A stretch of 64,000 nucleotides of DNA from Nocardioides sp. BP30. Its GTDB lineage: Bacteria > Actinomycetota > Actinomycetes > Propionibacteriales > Nocardioidaceae. The notes below the pieces were generated by a model. That model was not told where the DNA came from. It made no database searches and was given only the letters and a program-made list of their open reading frames with translations. The number at the start of each line of letters is the position of its first letter. Position 1 is the stretch's first letter. Made by a program: the position numbers and the translations under genes. Location of the stretch: NCBI RefSeq assembly GCF_029873215.1, contig NZ_CP123620.1, positions 744,001-808,000 on the forward strand, in the 5' to 3' direction. Shown one piece after another: positions 27,968-36,434 of this stretch.

Positions 27968-28876
27968 TCAGGACGATCCGGGCAGCGCGAACGTGTCCGG
28001 GCCCACCTGAGCGGCCAGCCCGTCGGCGAGCAGTCCCGCCAGCGACCGCTCGCGTTGGGCGACGTCGGACCAGACCGCCTCGAGCGCTGTGCGGTGGACG
28101 GGGGCGTCGGCGTCGCGGAGTACGGCGAGAAGCCGTCCGCGGCACTGTCGGTCGGTGCCGGCCCAGGTCTGCACCTTGCGCGGCGGACCGGCGTACGCGG
28201 GCCGTCCCGCGGCCGCCCACGCGCAGGCGGTGACGATGGGACAGCGCTCGCAGGCGGGTGTGGCGGCGGTGCACACCAGCGCACCGAGCTCCATCACCGC
28301 CACCGACCAGGTGGCCGCCGTCGGCTCGTCGTCGGGCAGCAGGGTGGCACCGAGGTCGCGCTCGGCCCGGCTGACCGACGTACCGGGGAACTCCACGCCC
28401 GTCACAGCGCGCGCGAAGACCCGCCGCACATTCGTGTCGAGCACGACCTGACGCTGACCGAAGGCGAAGGCAGCGACGGCGGCGGCGGTGTAGTCACCCA
28501 CGCCCGGCAGCGCCAGCAGATCCTCGTGGCGCGACGGCACCTCGCCGTGGTGCTGGTCCACGATCGCGGCGGCGGCTGCGTGGAGACGCAGTGCGCGGCG
28601 GGGATAGCCGAGCCGACCCCAGGCGCGGACCGCCTCACCGGGCGGCTCGGCGGCCAGCGCAGCGGGGGTCGGCCAGCGTCGCAGCCAGGCCTCGTGCACC
28701 GGCAGCACCCTGGAGACGGGCGTCTGCTGCAGCATGAACTCACTGACCAGCACCGACCACGGGGTCGCCGAGGCCGCACGCCAGGGCAGCTCGCGGGCAT
28801 GCGTGTCGTACCAGCGCAGGAGGGGCTCGTGCAGCCGGTGCGCCGGGCTCGTCGGGCCGGTGGGAGTCTCGCTCAT
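27968..28876 (-). CDS. mutY: A/G-specific adenine glycosylase
   Basis: Removes adenine mispaired with 8-oxoguanine. The 302-residue protein has the catalytic Glu in SEFMLQQTPVSRV, the helix-hairpin-helix LPGVGDYTAAAV with DTNVRRVFARA carrying the catalytic Asp, and four cysteines in C-x6-C-x2-C-x5-C (near residues 200-220) for a 4Fe-4S cluster. It is shorter than the 350 residues of E. coli MutY, so the NUDIX-like 8-oxoG recognition domain is reduced. ATG 28876 gives the standard N-terminus; longer in-frame upstream starts have no family similarity. Confidence 0.93.
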   Translation of the reverse strand: MSETPTGPTSPAHRLHEPLLRWYDTHARELPWRAASATPWSVLVSEFMLQQTPVSRVLPVHEAWLRRWPTPAALAAEPPGEAVRAWGRLGYPRRALRLHAAAAAIVDQHHGEVPSRHEDLLALPGVGDYTAAAVAAFAFGQRQVVLDTNVRRVFARAVTGVEFPGTSVSRAERDLGATLLPDDEPTAATWSVAVMELGALVCTAATPACERCPIVTACAWAAAGRPAYAGPPRKVQTWAGTDRQCRGRLLAVLRDADAPVHRTALEAVWSDVAQRERSLAGLLADGLAAQVGPDTFALPGSS

Positions 28877-28944
28877 CGCCCCGATTGTCCCTGAGCGGTT
28901 CCTGAGCCGCGGAGTGGCACCCAGATCCGGCGACGCCGACTGAT

Positions 28945-28950
28945 TACGGT
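28945..28950 (+). promoter_or_regulatory. Leaderless-type -10 (TACGGT)
   Basis: TACGGT ends six bases before ATG 28957 and favours that codon over GTG 28951, which abuts the hexamer. Confidence 0.45.
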
Positions 28951-28956
28951 GTGCGC

Positions 28957-29856
28957 ATGCCAGCGTTGACTCGGGGCCCGCTCCCGCCGTCGGTCTACTG
29001 GCGTCGGCGCCTGCTGGTGCTGACGGCGGCACTGATCCTGCTGTGGGCGGTGCTCCACGTCCTGGGCGGTGGTGGCGGGAGGAAGCCCGCGGCCGCCGCG
29101 GACCTGACGGGCGCCTCGACGTCCCCGAGTGCCCCGGCCGGCTCGACGTCGATGCCCACGGCGTCGGCCAGCGCCGGTCCGACGTCGGGCGCCTCCCTGA
29201 CGCCGAGCTCCTCGCCGACACCCAGCCTGAGCGTGACGTCGTCGCCGACCCCGACCGTCCTGCCCACACCCACGGGGGCATGCCCGCCCAGCGACCTCTC
29301 CGTGACGCCCTCGGTGACCGGAGCCGCTGCCGGTGGCAACGTCGCCATCGTGCTGAGCCTGCGGACCTTCTCCACGCCCGCGTGCACCTGGCACGTCGGT
29401 CATAAGACGATGCAGGTCAAGGTCACGACCAGCGGCGGCGCCGACGTGTGGTCGACGGTGCAGTGCCCTGCCGCGCTGCCGAGCAGCGACGTGGTCGTCT
29501 ACAAGGACACCCCGACGCCTGTCACCCTCACCTGGTCGGGACACCACTCCGACGCCGAGTGCTCCACCCATACGCCGTGGGCGGCCATCGGCACCTACAG
29601 CGTGACGGGCGTGGCGCTCGGAGGCGTTCCGGACCAGGCGACCTTCAGCCTTGCAGCCGCGACGGCGACGCCGCCGGCCAGCACACCTGGCACGAGCGGC
29701 AGCGCGAGTCCGAACGCGGGTACCGGGCCGCGGTCGAGCGCTTCGCCGAGCGCTTCGGCGACCGGGAAGGCCACCGGGAAGGCCACCGGGAAGGCGACGG
29801 CCAGCAGCAGCCCGACGCCCACCACGAAGGTGAAGCACTCGAAGAAGAGCGACTGA
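28957..29856 (+). CDS. Membrane-anchored Ser/Thr/Pro-rich surface protein
   Basis: A 299-residue protein with one N-terminal membrane segment (LLVLTAALILLWAVLHVLG, about residues 19-37), so the rest is probably outside the cell. Residues 45-110 are a Ser/Thr/Pro/Ala-rich stalk that could be O-mannosylated. A compact domain from about 110 to 230 holds four cysteines (ACPPSDL, PACTW, VQCPAAL, AECSTH) suited to two disulfides. A second low-complexity stretch and a basic tail follow. Codons near the end contain a 12-bp repeat encoding TGKA three times. Function unknown. Confidence 0.75.
   Translation: MPALTRGPLPPSVYWRRRLLVLTAALILLWAVLHVLGGGGGRKPAAAADLTGASTSPSAPAGSTSMPTASASAGPTSGASLTPSSSPTPSLSVTSSPTPTVLPTPTGACPPSDLSVTPSVTGAAAGGNVAIVLSLRTFSTPACTWHVGHKTMQVKVTTSGGADVWSTVQCPAALPSSDVVVYKDTPTPVTLTWSGHHSDAECSTHTPWAAIGTYSVTGVALGGVPDQATFSLAAATATPPASTPGTSGSASPNAGTGPRSSASPSASATGKATGKATGKATASSSPTPTTKVKHSKKSD
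29761..29796 (+). repeat. 12-bp in-frame tandem repeat (TGKA x3)
   Basis: Three copies of a 12-base unit (ACCGGGAAGGCC, last base changed in the third) within the C-terminal low-complexity region of the surface protein. A length-variable site is likely. Confidence 0.8.
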
Positions 29857-29882
29857 GCCCGACACCCGGCCGGGCGGGACGC

Positions 29883-30965
29883 TCAGACGTAGCGCTCGAG
29901 GATGGTCGACTCGGCCAGTCGGGAGAGGCCTTCGCGTACGGAGCGCGCCCGCAGCTCGCCCACACCCTCGACGGCCTGGAGGTCGTCGATCGAGGCGGAG
30001 AGCAGCTTCTGCAGCGTGCCGAAGTGATCCACGAGCCGGTCGACGACGGCGCCCGGGAGCCGAGGCACCTTGGCCAGCAGCCGGTAGCCGCGAGGAGTGA
30101 CAGCGCCGTCCAGCGCGTCGCCGCTGGACAGACCCAGGACGCGGGCAGCCGCGGCCGGGTCGACCAGCTCGGTGGAGGAGAGGGCCTCGAGCTGGGCGAG
30201 CAGCTCCTCGGGACTGCGCGCACGCCGGCCACGGGGGAGGTAGTCGCGGATGACCAGCTCCCGCTCGGCGTCGACACCGGTGACGAGCTCCTCGAGCTGG
30301 AGGGCGAGGAGGCGACCGTCGGTGCCGAGCTCGACGATGTAGTCCTCGATCTCGCGCGCGATCCGGGTGACCATCTCCAGACGCTGGGCGACCACGGCGA
30401 CGTCGCGGACGGTCACGAGGTCCTCGATCTCCAGCGCGGACAGCGTGGAGGCCACCTCGTCGAGCCGCATCTTGTAGCGCTCCAGCGTGGCCAGGGCCTG
30501 GTTGGCGCGCGACAGGATCTGGCCCGAGTCCTCCAGCACGTGCCGGGTCGCGCCGACGTAGGCGGCGATGATCTGCATCGACTGCGACACCGAGACGACC
30601 GGGAAACCGGTCTGCTTGGCCACCCGGTCGGCGGTGCGGTGACGGGTCCCGGTCTCGGTCGAGGGGATCGTGTGGTCGGGCATCAGGTGGACCGCCGCCT
30701 TCATGATCCGGCTGATGCCACCGTCGATGATGATGGCGCCGTCCATCTTGGCCAGCTCGCGAAGACCGGTGGAGGTGAAGGGCACCCCGAGCTCGAAGCC
30801 GCCCGTGGAGATCTCCTCGACCGTCTTGTCGTAGCCGAGCACGATGAGCGCGCCGGTGCGGCCGCGCAGGATCCGCTCGAGGCCATCACGCAGCGGAGTG
30901 CCGGGTGCGATCAGGGCCAGGGTCTCGCGCAGGCGCAGCGACTCCTCGGGGCGCTCGTTGGCCAC
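29883..30965 (-). CDS. disA: DNA integrity scanning protein, diadenylate cyclase
   Basis: Makes c-di-AMP from two ATP and senses branched DNA. The 360-residue protein has the DAC domain with the catalytic KMDGAIIIDGG (DGA) and TGTRHRTADR (RHR) motifs at about residues 70-112, a central helical spine, and a C-terminal helix-hairpin-helix domain (VEGVGELRARSVREGL). GTG 30965 has GAAAGGA seven bases upstream. It is downstream of and close to radA on the same strand, as in many bacteria; RadA is reported to restrain DisA in B. subtilis. A separate promoter is visible at 30994. Confidence 0.96.
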   Translation of the reverse strand: MANERPEESLRLRETLALIAPGTPLRDGLERILRGRTGALIVLGYDKTVEEISTGGFELGVPFTSTGLRELAKMDGAIIIDGGISRIMKAAVHLMPDHTIPSTETGTRHRTADRVAKQTGFPVVSVSQSMQIIAAYVGATRHVLEDSGQILSRANQALATLERYKMRLDEVASTLSALEIEDLVTVRDVAVVAQRLEMVTRIAREIEDYIVELGTDGRLLALQLEELVTGVDAERELVIRDYLPRGRRARSPEELLAQLEALSSTELVDPAAAARVLGLSSGDALDGAVTPRGYRLLAKVPRLPGAVVDRLVDHFGTLQKLLSASIDDLQAVEGVGELRARSVREGLSRLAESTILERYV

Positions 30966-30993
30966 GGCGATCCTTTCGTCGGCGATCAGCCGA

Positions 30994-30999
30994 AGTCTA
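30994..30999 (-). promoter_or_regulatory. -10 element for disA (TAGACT)
   Basis: On the minus strand TAGACT predicts a start near 30987 and a leader of about 22 bases containing the GAAAGGA ribosome site. It lies in the 50-base radA-disA gap, so disA may be transcribed apart from radA. No convincing -35. Confidence 0.4.
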
Positions 31000-31015
31000 T
31001 CGGCCGGGCGGCCCC

Positions 31016-32425
31016 TCAGGTCTCCGAACCGGTGAGACGCAGCATGGTGAGTGTGGTGGCCAGGTCATGGACCTCGTAGACCTTCATCCCGTCCACGACC
31101 CGTTCGGTCGGGCGCACCCATCCCCCGGGCTGCGCCCGCGCGGCCGGCGGGACCACCGCGACGGCGAAGCCGAGCCGGGCGGCCTCGGCCAGCCGGGCTT
31201 CCAGGCCCCTGACGCGACGCAGCTCGCCGGCCAGCCCGATCTCGCCCATGGCGACCGCGCCGCGCGGGCTCGGGCGCCCGCAGGCGGCCGAGGCGACGGC
31301 GACGGCGATCGCCAGGTCGCTGGCCGGATCGACGAGGCGGGCGCCGCCGACCGTCGAGACGAAGACGTCGCGCTGGTGGAACCCGATCCGCACGTGTTGC
31401 TGCAGGACCGCCAGGATCATCGCCAGTCGTGACCCGTCCACGCCCGAGGTCGTCCGGCGCGGGCGCTCGGCGGTCGTCGGCGCCACCAGTGACTGCACCT
31501 CGGCGAGCAGTGGCCGTCGCCCTTCGAGGGTCACCGCCACGCAGGTGCCGGGGACCGAGACGTGCTGGGTCTCGACGAACAGCCCGGTCGGGTCGGTGAC
31601 CGCCACGATGCCCTCGGCCGACAGGTCGAAGCAGCCGACCTCGTCGATGGGGCCGTAGCGGTTCTTCATCGCGCGGACCATCCGGAAGCGGGAGTCGCGC
31701 TCACCCTCGAAGTGCAGCACCACGTCGACCAGGTGCTCGAGCACCCGCGGCCCGGCGATCGAGCCGTCCTTGGTCACGTGTCCCACCAGCACGGTGGTGA
31801 TGTTGCGCGTCTTGGCCATCCGCACCAGCGCGGCCGCGACCTCCTTGACCTGGGTGACCCCGCCGGGCACGCCGTCGGTGTCGGCGGCGCCGATGGTCTG
31901 CACCGAGTCGACGACCAGCAGCGCCGGCTTGACCGCTTCGATGTGGCTGAGCACGGCGCCCAGGTCGGTCTCCGCGGCCAGGTAGAGCTCGTCCTGGATC
32001 GCGCCGGTGCGATCGGCCCGCAACCGGACCTGGGAGGCGGACTCCTCGCCGGTGATGTAGAGCGTGCGGCGCCGGCCCTTGGCCGTCTGGGCCGCGACCT
32101 CGAGCAGGAGGGTCGACTTGCCGACCCCGGGCTCACCCGCGAGCAGGATCACCGCGCCGGGGACCAGGCCGCCGCCGAGCACGCGGTCGAGCTCGGGCAC
32201 GCCGCTGGGGCGGAAGCCGGACTCGGTGGTCGAGACCTCTCCGATCGGCACGGCTGCGGCCGTCACGGGAGCCGCCGCCGTACGGCCCGAGGGGGCCGCC
32301 GCCTCCGAGACCGATCCCCAGGCCTGGCACTCGCCGCACCTGCCGACCCACTTGGGCGCCTCCCACCCGCACTCGCTGCAACGATAGGCCGGTCGAGGCG
32401 TCTTGGTGGCGGTGCGGGCAGGCAT
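31016..32425 (-). CDS. radA: DNA repair protein RadA
   Basis: A RecA-related helicase that processes branched recombination intermediates. The 469-residue protein has an N-terminal four-cysteine zinc finger (CSECG...CGECQ, residues 16-33), Walker A GEPGVGKSTLLL near 105, the Sms motif reading KNRYGPIDEVG instead of the usual KNRFG, and a C-terminal Lon-like domain (VGGARLVDPASDLAIA). The Tyr-for-Phe change is conservative. ATG 32425 lies seven bases after a TACCGT hexamer. It is paired with disA downstream. Confidence 0.96.
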   Translation of the reverse strand: MPARTATKTPRPAYRCSECGWEAPKWVGRCGECQAWGSVSEAAAPSGRTAAAPVTAAAVPIGEVSTTESGFRPSGVPELDRVLGGGLVPGAVILLAGEPGVGKSTLLLEVAAQTAKGRRRTLYITGEESASQVRLRADRTGAIQDELYLAAETDLGAVLSHIEAVKPALLVVDSVQTIGAADTDGVPGGVTQVKEVAAALVRMAKTRNITTVLVGHVTKDGSIAGPRVLEHLVDVVLHFEGERDSRFRMVRAMKNRYGPIDEVGCFDLSAEGIVAVTDPTGLFVETQHVSVPGTCVAVTLEGRRPLLAEVQSLVAPTTAERPRRTTSGVDGSRLAMILAVLQQHVRIGFHQRDVFVSTVGGARLVDPASDLAIAVAVASAACGRPSPRGAVAMGEIGLAGELRRVRGLEARLAEAARLGFAVAVVPPAARAQPGGWVRPTERVVDGMKVYEVHDLATTLTMLRLTGSET

Positions 32426-32432
32426 GCGGGAA

Positions 32433-32438
32433 ACGGTA
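32433..32438 (-). promoter_or_regulatory. Leaderless-type -10 for radA (TACCGT)
   Basis: On the minus strand TACCGT ends seven bases before ATG 32425, with no Shine-Dalgarno in between. Confidence 0.45.
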
Positions 32439-32498
32439 GGGGAGGGGTCCGACAGTTCTGAGCGGACACTCTCGCGTACGCCGCTACGTGCGCGCCGA

Positions 32499-32528
32499 TA
32501 TGCTGTCCGGGTTCGATCCTTGGATCGA
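32499..32528 (+). promoter_or_regulatory. Promoter -10 and palindromic operator before the LacI gene
   Basis: TATGCT (32499-32504) is followed by a perfect palindrome with seven-base arms, TCGATCC-TT-GGATCGA (32513-32528), placed exactly where transcription would begin. A bound regulator would block initiation. It is the only such palindrome near the gene, which suggests autoregulation by the LacI-family product. Confidence 0.6.
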
Positions 32529-32553
32529 TCCAGAGCTGGAGGAGGCGCAGCGC

Positions 32554-33585
32554 GTGAACCGTGTCATCGGACGACTGTCGGCGCCACCGACCCTCGCCGA
32601 CGTCGCGGAGCTGGCCGGCGTCTCCCGACAGACCGTGTCCAATGCGGTCAACAACCCCGACCTGCTCCGTGAGGACACGCTGGCGCGGGTGCAGGCGGCG
32701 ATCGAGGAGCTGGGGTACCAGCCCAATCGGGCGGCGCGCAGCCTGCGCACCCGTTCCTCGCGCCTCATCGGACTGCGGATCGCGCCCGCCCAGGAGGGCA
32801 ACGCCAACGCGTTGATGGACCGATTCGTGCACGCGCTGGTCGACACCTCGCGCGAGGCGGGCTACCACATCCTGCTGTTCACCGGCGACGTCGAGGACCC
32901 GATCGCGGGCTACGACGACCTGTTGCGTTCGACAGCGGTCGATGCCTTCATCGTGACCGACACGTTCATGGGGAATCCGGCAGCGGCCTGGCTGCGTTCG
33001 CGCCGCGCGCCCTTCGTCGCCTTCGGCCGGCCGTGGGACGACGAGCACGACTCGGTCCATCCCTGGGTGGAGATCGACTCCGCCGCCGGAGCGGCGATGG
33101 CCACCGAGCACCTCATCCAGCGCGGTCACCACCGGATCGCCTGGATCGGCTGGAGGAAGGACTCCGTCCTCGGCGAGGAGCGGCGCTCCGGCTGGACGCG
33201 CACGATGCGCGAGCACGGGCTGGCCACCACCGGCCTGGCCTCGCGGGTGGAGGACACCATCGCCTCCGGCCGTGCGGCGACGGTGGCGCTGCTCGACGAG
33301 GCCAGCCCGACGGCGTTCGTGTGTGCCTCGGACACCCTGGCGATGGGTGTCCTGCACGAGCTCTACGCGCGGGGCCTGCGCCCGGGCGAGGACATCGCCG
33401 TCACCGGCTTCGACGACTCGCAGGTCGCCCAGACGGTGCCGCCGGGCCTGACGTCGGTACGCCAGCCGCTGGAGGACGCGGCCGTGGCGCTGGTCAAGGC
33501 GCTCGAGGGGTTGCTGGGCAACCCGCCGTACTTCTCCGACGGCGTCATGCTGCAGCCGCGGCTGGTGGTGCGCGGCACGTCCTGA
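32554..33585 (+). CDS. LacI-family transcriptional regulator
   Basis: A 343-residue repressor-type protein. Residues 11-60 form the LacI helix-turn-helix and hinge: PTLADVAELAGVSRQTVSNAVNN, with the YQPNRAARSLR hinge. The rest is a periplasmic-binding-like sensor domain (FVCASDTLAMGVLHEL, AVTGFDDSQVAQ). The ligand is not predictable. GTG 32554 has GGAGGAGG nine to ten bases upstream; the longer frame from 32488 would start within the promoter and operator. No sugar catabolism or uptake genes adjoin, so targets besides itself must be elsewhere. Confidence 0.9.
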   Translation: MNRVIGRLSAPPTLADVAELAGVSRQTVSNAVNNPDLLREDTLARVQAAIEELGYQPNRAARSLRTRSSRLIGLRIAPAQEGNANALMDRFVHALVDTSREAGYHILLFTGDVEDPIAGYDDLLRSTAVDAFIVTDTFMGNPAAAWLRSRRAPFVAFGRPWDDEHDSVHPWVEIDSAAGAAMATEHLIQRGHHRIAWIGWRKDSVLGEERRSGWTRTMREHGLATTGLASRVEDTIASGRAATVALLDEASPTAFVCASDTLAMGVLHELYARGLRPGEDIAVTGFDDSQVAQTVPPGLTSVRQPLEDAAVALVKALEGLLGNPPYFSDGVMLQPRLVVRGTS

Positions 33586-33744
33586 GCGCAGGGCCGGCGG
33601 CCGCGACGAGGTCGACGGTGGTCGATCGCTTCCCACAGCCGTGCCGCCCGGACGCTCTCTCCACAGGGTGTCGGCGGCCCCGAGCGGATCCCCGATGCGC
33701 TGGGTAGCGTGCTGGTCACTTCGTCGCAACGCCCTCATACTGGG

Positions 33745-34143
33745 ATGGTGATCACCGTGTCGCTCGACAACTGGGTCTCGCTCATCGTCATGGTCACGGC
33801 CCTGGCAGGCGCGTACGCCGCCCTCCACCGCGACCTCAAGCGAGAGACGGGCTTCCTGCGGACGGAGCTCAAGCAGGACATGACCGAGCTCAAGCGGGAC
33901 ATGGTCGAGGTGCGGACGGAGCTCAAGCAGGACATGACCGAGCTGCGGACGGAGCTCAAGCAGGACATGACCGAGCTGCGGACGGAGCTCAAGCAGGACT
34001 TGACCGAGGTGCGAGCGGAGCTCAGATCTGACCTCGCAGGCGTCCGGGTGGACCTGAAGGCGGACATCGCCCGGCTCGACGACAGGATCTACGGTCTGGC
34101 CGCGGGCATGCGACCTCCGTGGGAGCAGAGGCACGCCGACTGA
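33745..34143 (+). CDS. Membrane-anchored hendecad-repeat coiled-coil protein
   Basis: A 132-residue protein with one N-terminal hydrophobic helix (WVSLIVMVTALAGAYAAL, about residues 9-26) followed by a helix built from 11-residue repeats of the form TELKQDMTELR. Eleven-residue periodicity predicts a right-handed or straight coiled coil that may trimerise. Similar repeats occur in DUF1640-like and phage/organelle coiled-coil proteins. Start ATG 33745 or GTG 33748; CATACT ends at 33741, so a leaderless start at either is possible, and GTG 33709 is less likely. The repeat DNA is highly conserved between units, so it expanded recently. Function unknown. Confidence 0.7.
   Translation: MVITVSLDNWVSLIVMVTALAGAYAALHRDLKRETGFLRTELKQDMTELKRDMVEVRTELKQDMTELRTELKQDMTELRTELKQDLTEVRAELRSDLAGVRVDLKADIARLDDRIYGLAAGMRPPWEQRHAD
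33856..34041 (+). repeat. 33-bp coding tandem repeat
   Basis: Four nearly identical 33-base units (33856-33888, 33910-33942, 33943-33975, 33976-34008), one 21-base partial unit between the first two, and a diverged last unit (34009-34041). Each full unit encodes 11 residues. Copy number is likely to vary between strains. Confidence 0.85.
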
Positions 34144-34149
34144 TCGATC

Positions 34150-34848
34150 TCAGAAGCGCTTCGACCACACGTTGACCGCATAGTCGACATCGAGCCCCTG
34201 ATGCTCGGCGAGGATCGCCTCGGCCGCCGACGGAGCGAACTCGATGCGGACCACCGCCTCCAGGTCCGCTCGGTCAAGGAAGCGCCAGCCCATGTCGACG
34301 CTGTCCCGCTCCCAGCCGTGCATCGACCAGAAGCGTTCCACCGCTCCGGGGTCGAGATCCGGGTAGCCCCGCCGGAACCACCGGCCGAACGTGGATCGGG
34401 TCGCGTCGTTGTCGATCACCAGCGCGGTGCCACCGCGACGTACGACACGGTCGAGCTCGGCCAGGCCGGGCTCGCTCCCGGGACCGAAGAAGTACGCCCA
34501 CCGGACGTGCACGACGTCGACGCAGGCATCGGGCAGGGGGATCGCCTGGGCGGTCCCCCATCTCACCTCGACGTGCCCGAGCCGTCGGGTACGGCGCCGC
34601 GCCAGGGCGACCAGATCCGGATGCGGCTCGACCCCTACGACCGATCGGGCCGTCTCGGCGAAGGCCGGCAGGTGGAAGCCGGTGCCGCAGCCGAGGTCGA
34701 GAACGTCGCGGCCGTCCCAGGCGGCGATCGACCGGATCCGCGACCAGAGCCGTCCGTCGGGATCGGCCGCCCGGTTCTCCGCCTCGTAGGTGGAGGTGTG
34801 GTGCCAGATGTTCGGGCTCGGCACCGCTCCGGGAGCCGGCCCGGTCAC
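34150..34848 (-). CDS. Class I SAM-dependent methyltransferase
   Basis: A 232-residue enzyme with motif I VLDLGCGTGFHLP (about residues 49-61), the acidic VVGVEPHPD, and a post-motif DVVHVRWAYFF. The substrate is unknown. GTG 34848 sits 10 bases after the VOC-protein stop, so both minus-strand genes are likely one transcript. The stop lies six bases from the convergent stop of the coiled-coil gene; no hairpin is visible there. Confidence 0.85.
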   Translation of the reverse strand: MTGPAPGAVPSPNIWHHTSTYEAENRAADPDGRLWSRIRSIAAWDGRDVLDLGCGTGFHLPAFAETARSVVGVEPHPDLVALARRRTRRLGHVEVRWGTAQAIPLPDACVDVVHVRWAYFFGPGSEPGLAELDRVVRRGGTALVIDNDATRSTFGRWFRRGYPDLDPGAVERFWSMHGWERDSVDMGWRFLDRADLEAVVRIEFAPSAAEAILAEHQGLDVDYAVNVWSKRF

Positions 34849-34858
34849 CGGCGCGTCC

Positions 34859-35515
34859 TCAGATCCGGACGTCGCCGTTCGGAGTGGTGAACTGTGCGGC
34901 CAGCAGGCCCGGGGTGCCGTGCTCGGCGACCCAGCGCATCGCGACGTCCTCGGCCGGACGGCCGGTGTAGGGGTCGGTGCGCTCCTTGAACTCGTCCGCC
35001 AGGTAGTCCTTGACCCGCTGCTTCTCGCCGGAGATCTCGATGCAGGTCAAGGTGACGTCCGAGCCCGCGTTGCCCGGGTGGAGCTCGGGGGTGAGCCAGT
35101 GGATGAAGTAGGGCAGCTGGGGGTCGGCGATGAGGCCGTTGATGCCGATCTGCTTCCACAGCAGCTCGGTGCCGTCGGGCAGGTGCCGGTTGCCGTCGAC
35201 CCACGGACGACCGAGGCGCTCCTCGACCGGCGCCATGTCCTCGACCGAGACCACCCAGCCCATCCAGCCGCCACCGAGGGCGGAGCGCGTCTTCACGGCC
35301 TGGCCGAAGGGCGCCTTGTCGGAGGCGGGGTGGTCGAGTGCCTCGACGACCTCGAGGTAGATGCCGCCGCGCAGCGGGAGCGTCATGTTGCGGGTCCCGA
35401 AGCGGGGGTGGACACCCCCGTCGACGAAGTCCTGGCCCAGCAGGTCGCCGAGCCGCTTCGCGGTGCTGATCAGACCGTCGGGGCCGGCGGCGTAGGAAAG
35501 GTGGTCCAGGCGCAT
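34859..35515 (-). CDS. VOC / glyoxalase-like domain protein
   Basis: A 218-residue protein of the glyoxalase-like (Glyoxalase_3 type) group: LDHLSYAAG at the start, VDGGVHPRFGTRNMTLPL near residue 30, YLEVVEAL, and a second module with YFIHWLTPELHPG. His and Glu residues at metal-ligand-like positions are present (LDHL, YLEV, IHWL), but activity cannot be assigned. ATG 35515 is the first codon matching the family start. It is cotranscribed with the downstream methyltransferase. Confidence 0.82.
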   Translation of the reverse strand: MRLDHLSYAAGPDGLISTAKRLGDLLGQDFVDGGVHPRFGTRNMTLPLRGGIYLEVVEALDHPASDKAPFGQAVKTRSALGGGWMGWVVSVEDMAPVEERLGRPWVDGNRHLPDGTELLWKQIGINGLIADPQLPYFIHWLTPELHPGNAGSDVTLTCIEISGEKQRVKDYLADEFKERTDPYTGRPAEDVAMRWVAEHGTPGLLAAQFTTPNGDVRI

Positions 35516-35594
35516 GCTCTGATTCTGAACACACCCTGGCCCTACACCAACACGGGGGTCCTGGTGTCTTGACGTCGAGACAGTGGGACGCGGG

Positions 35595-36359
35595 TCAGTG
35601 CGGGTCGGCAGGGTGGATCGCGAGCAGCGAGCGCGAACGCAGGTGGGCCTCGCAGTGCTGGGCCAACTCGGCGTAGGCCGCCTCACCCATCAGCGCTGTC
35701 AGCTCGGCGCGGCTGGTCACATAGAGCGGCTCCGCTGCCACGTGCGCGGCCGGGTTCCCGGTGCAGTACCAGTCGAGGTCATGGCCTCCCGGTCCCCAGC
35801 CGCGGCGGTCGTACTCCCCGATGCTGACCTCGGTGTAGGTCGATCCGTCGGGCCGCTCCACGTCACGGAACGTCCGCCGCAACGGCAGCTGCCAGCACAC
35901 GTCGGGCTTGGTCTCGAGGGGATGGCGACCCTGCCGCATCGCGAGGAGGTGCAGGGCGCACCCGGCGCCCTGCTCGAACCCCGGCCGGTTGTGGAAGACG
36001 CAGGCCTGCTGGCCGTCGACCTCGACGGCGAGGGTCTTGCGCTCGCCCTCGTCGTCGGTCTCGATCCAGTCGCTGCGCTCGACCGGGCGGCCTGGCGGTC
36101 GCAGCTGCCACAGCTCGCCGCTCAGCTCCTCGACGAACGCCGCGACACGGTCCTCGTCCTCCTGGTCGGCGAAGTGGGCGCCGAGCGTGCAGCAACCGAC
36201 GTCGGGGGCCGACGAGTAGATGCCGGCGCAGCCCTGCCCGAAGATGCACGTGTAGCTCGAGGTCAGCCAGGTGAGGTCGCAGCGCAGCACCTCCTCGGCG
36301 TCGTCGGGGTTGATGAACTCGACCCAGGCGCGAGGGAAGTCGAGCGGCACTTCGGGCAT
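35595..36359 (-). CDS. Cysteine-rich protein, possible metal-binding (DUF3109-like)
   Basis: A 254-residue protein with clustered cysteines: [30 protein letters not shown] (residues 25-60), then [10 protein letters not shown] and [14 protein letters not shown] (residues 130-165), and DWYCTGNP. The CxLH...KPxxCW pattern resembles DUF3109/YkgJ-type proteins thought to bind zinc or iron. No membrane segment. ATG 36359 lies seven bases after a TACGCT -10 and is divergent from ppx. Function unknown. Confidence 0.72.
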   Translation of the reverse strand: MPEVPLDFPRAWVEFINPDDAEEVLRCDLTWLTSSYTCIFGQGCAGIYSSAPDVGCCTLGAHFADQEDEDRVAAFVEELSGELWQLRPPGRPVERSDWIETDDEGERKTLAVEVDGQQACVFHNRPGFEQGAGCALHLLAMRQGRHPLETKPDVCWQLPLRRTFRDVERPDGSTYTEVSIGEYDRRGWGPGGHDLDWYCTGNPAAHVAAEPLYVTSRAELTALMGEAAYAELAQHCEAHLRSRSLLAIHPADPH

Positions 36360-36366
36360 GCGGCGA

Positions 36367-36372
36367 AGCGTA
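36367..36372 (-). promoter_or_regulatory. Leaderless-type -10 (TACGCT)
   Basis: On the minus strand TACGCT ends seven bases before ATG 36359. It forms a divergent pair with the -10 at 36423 in a 75-base gap. Confidence 0.45.
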
Positions 36373-36422
36373 CGACGCATTGACGTCCGCCGCGCTGACG
36401 CGGCGCCGCCTCGATCGCCCGG

Positions 36423-36428
36423 TAGCGT
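36423..36428 (+). promoter_or_regulatory. Leaderless-type -10 for ppx (TAGCGT)
   Basis: TAGCGT ends six bases before ATG 36435. A GGAG lies between but too close to act as a ribosome site. Confidence 0.5.
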
Positions 36429-36434
36429 GGAGGC

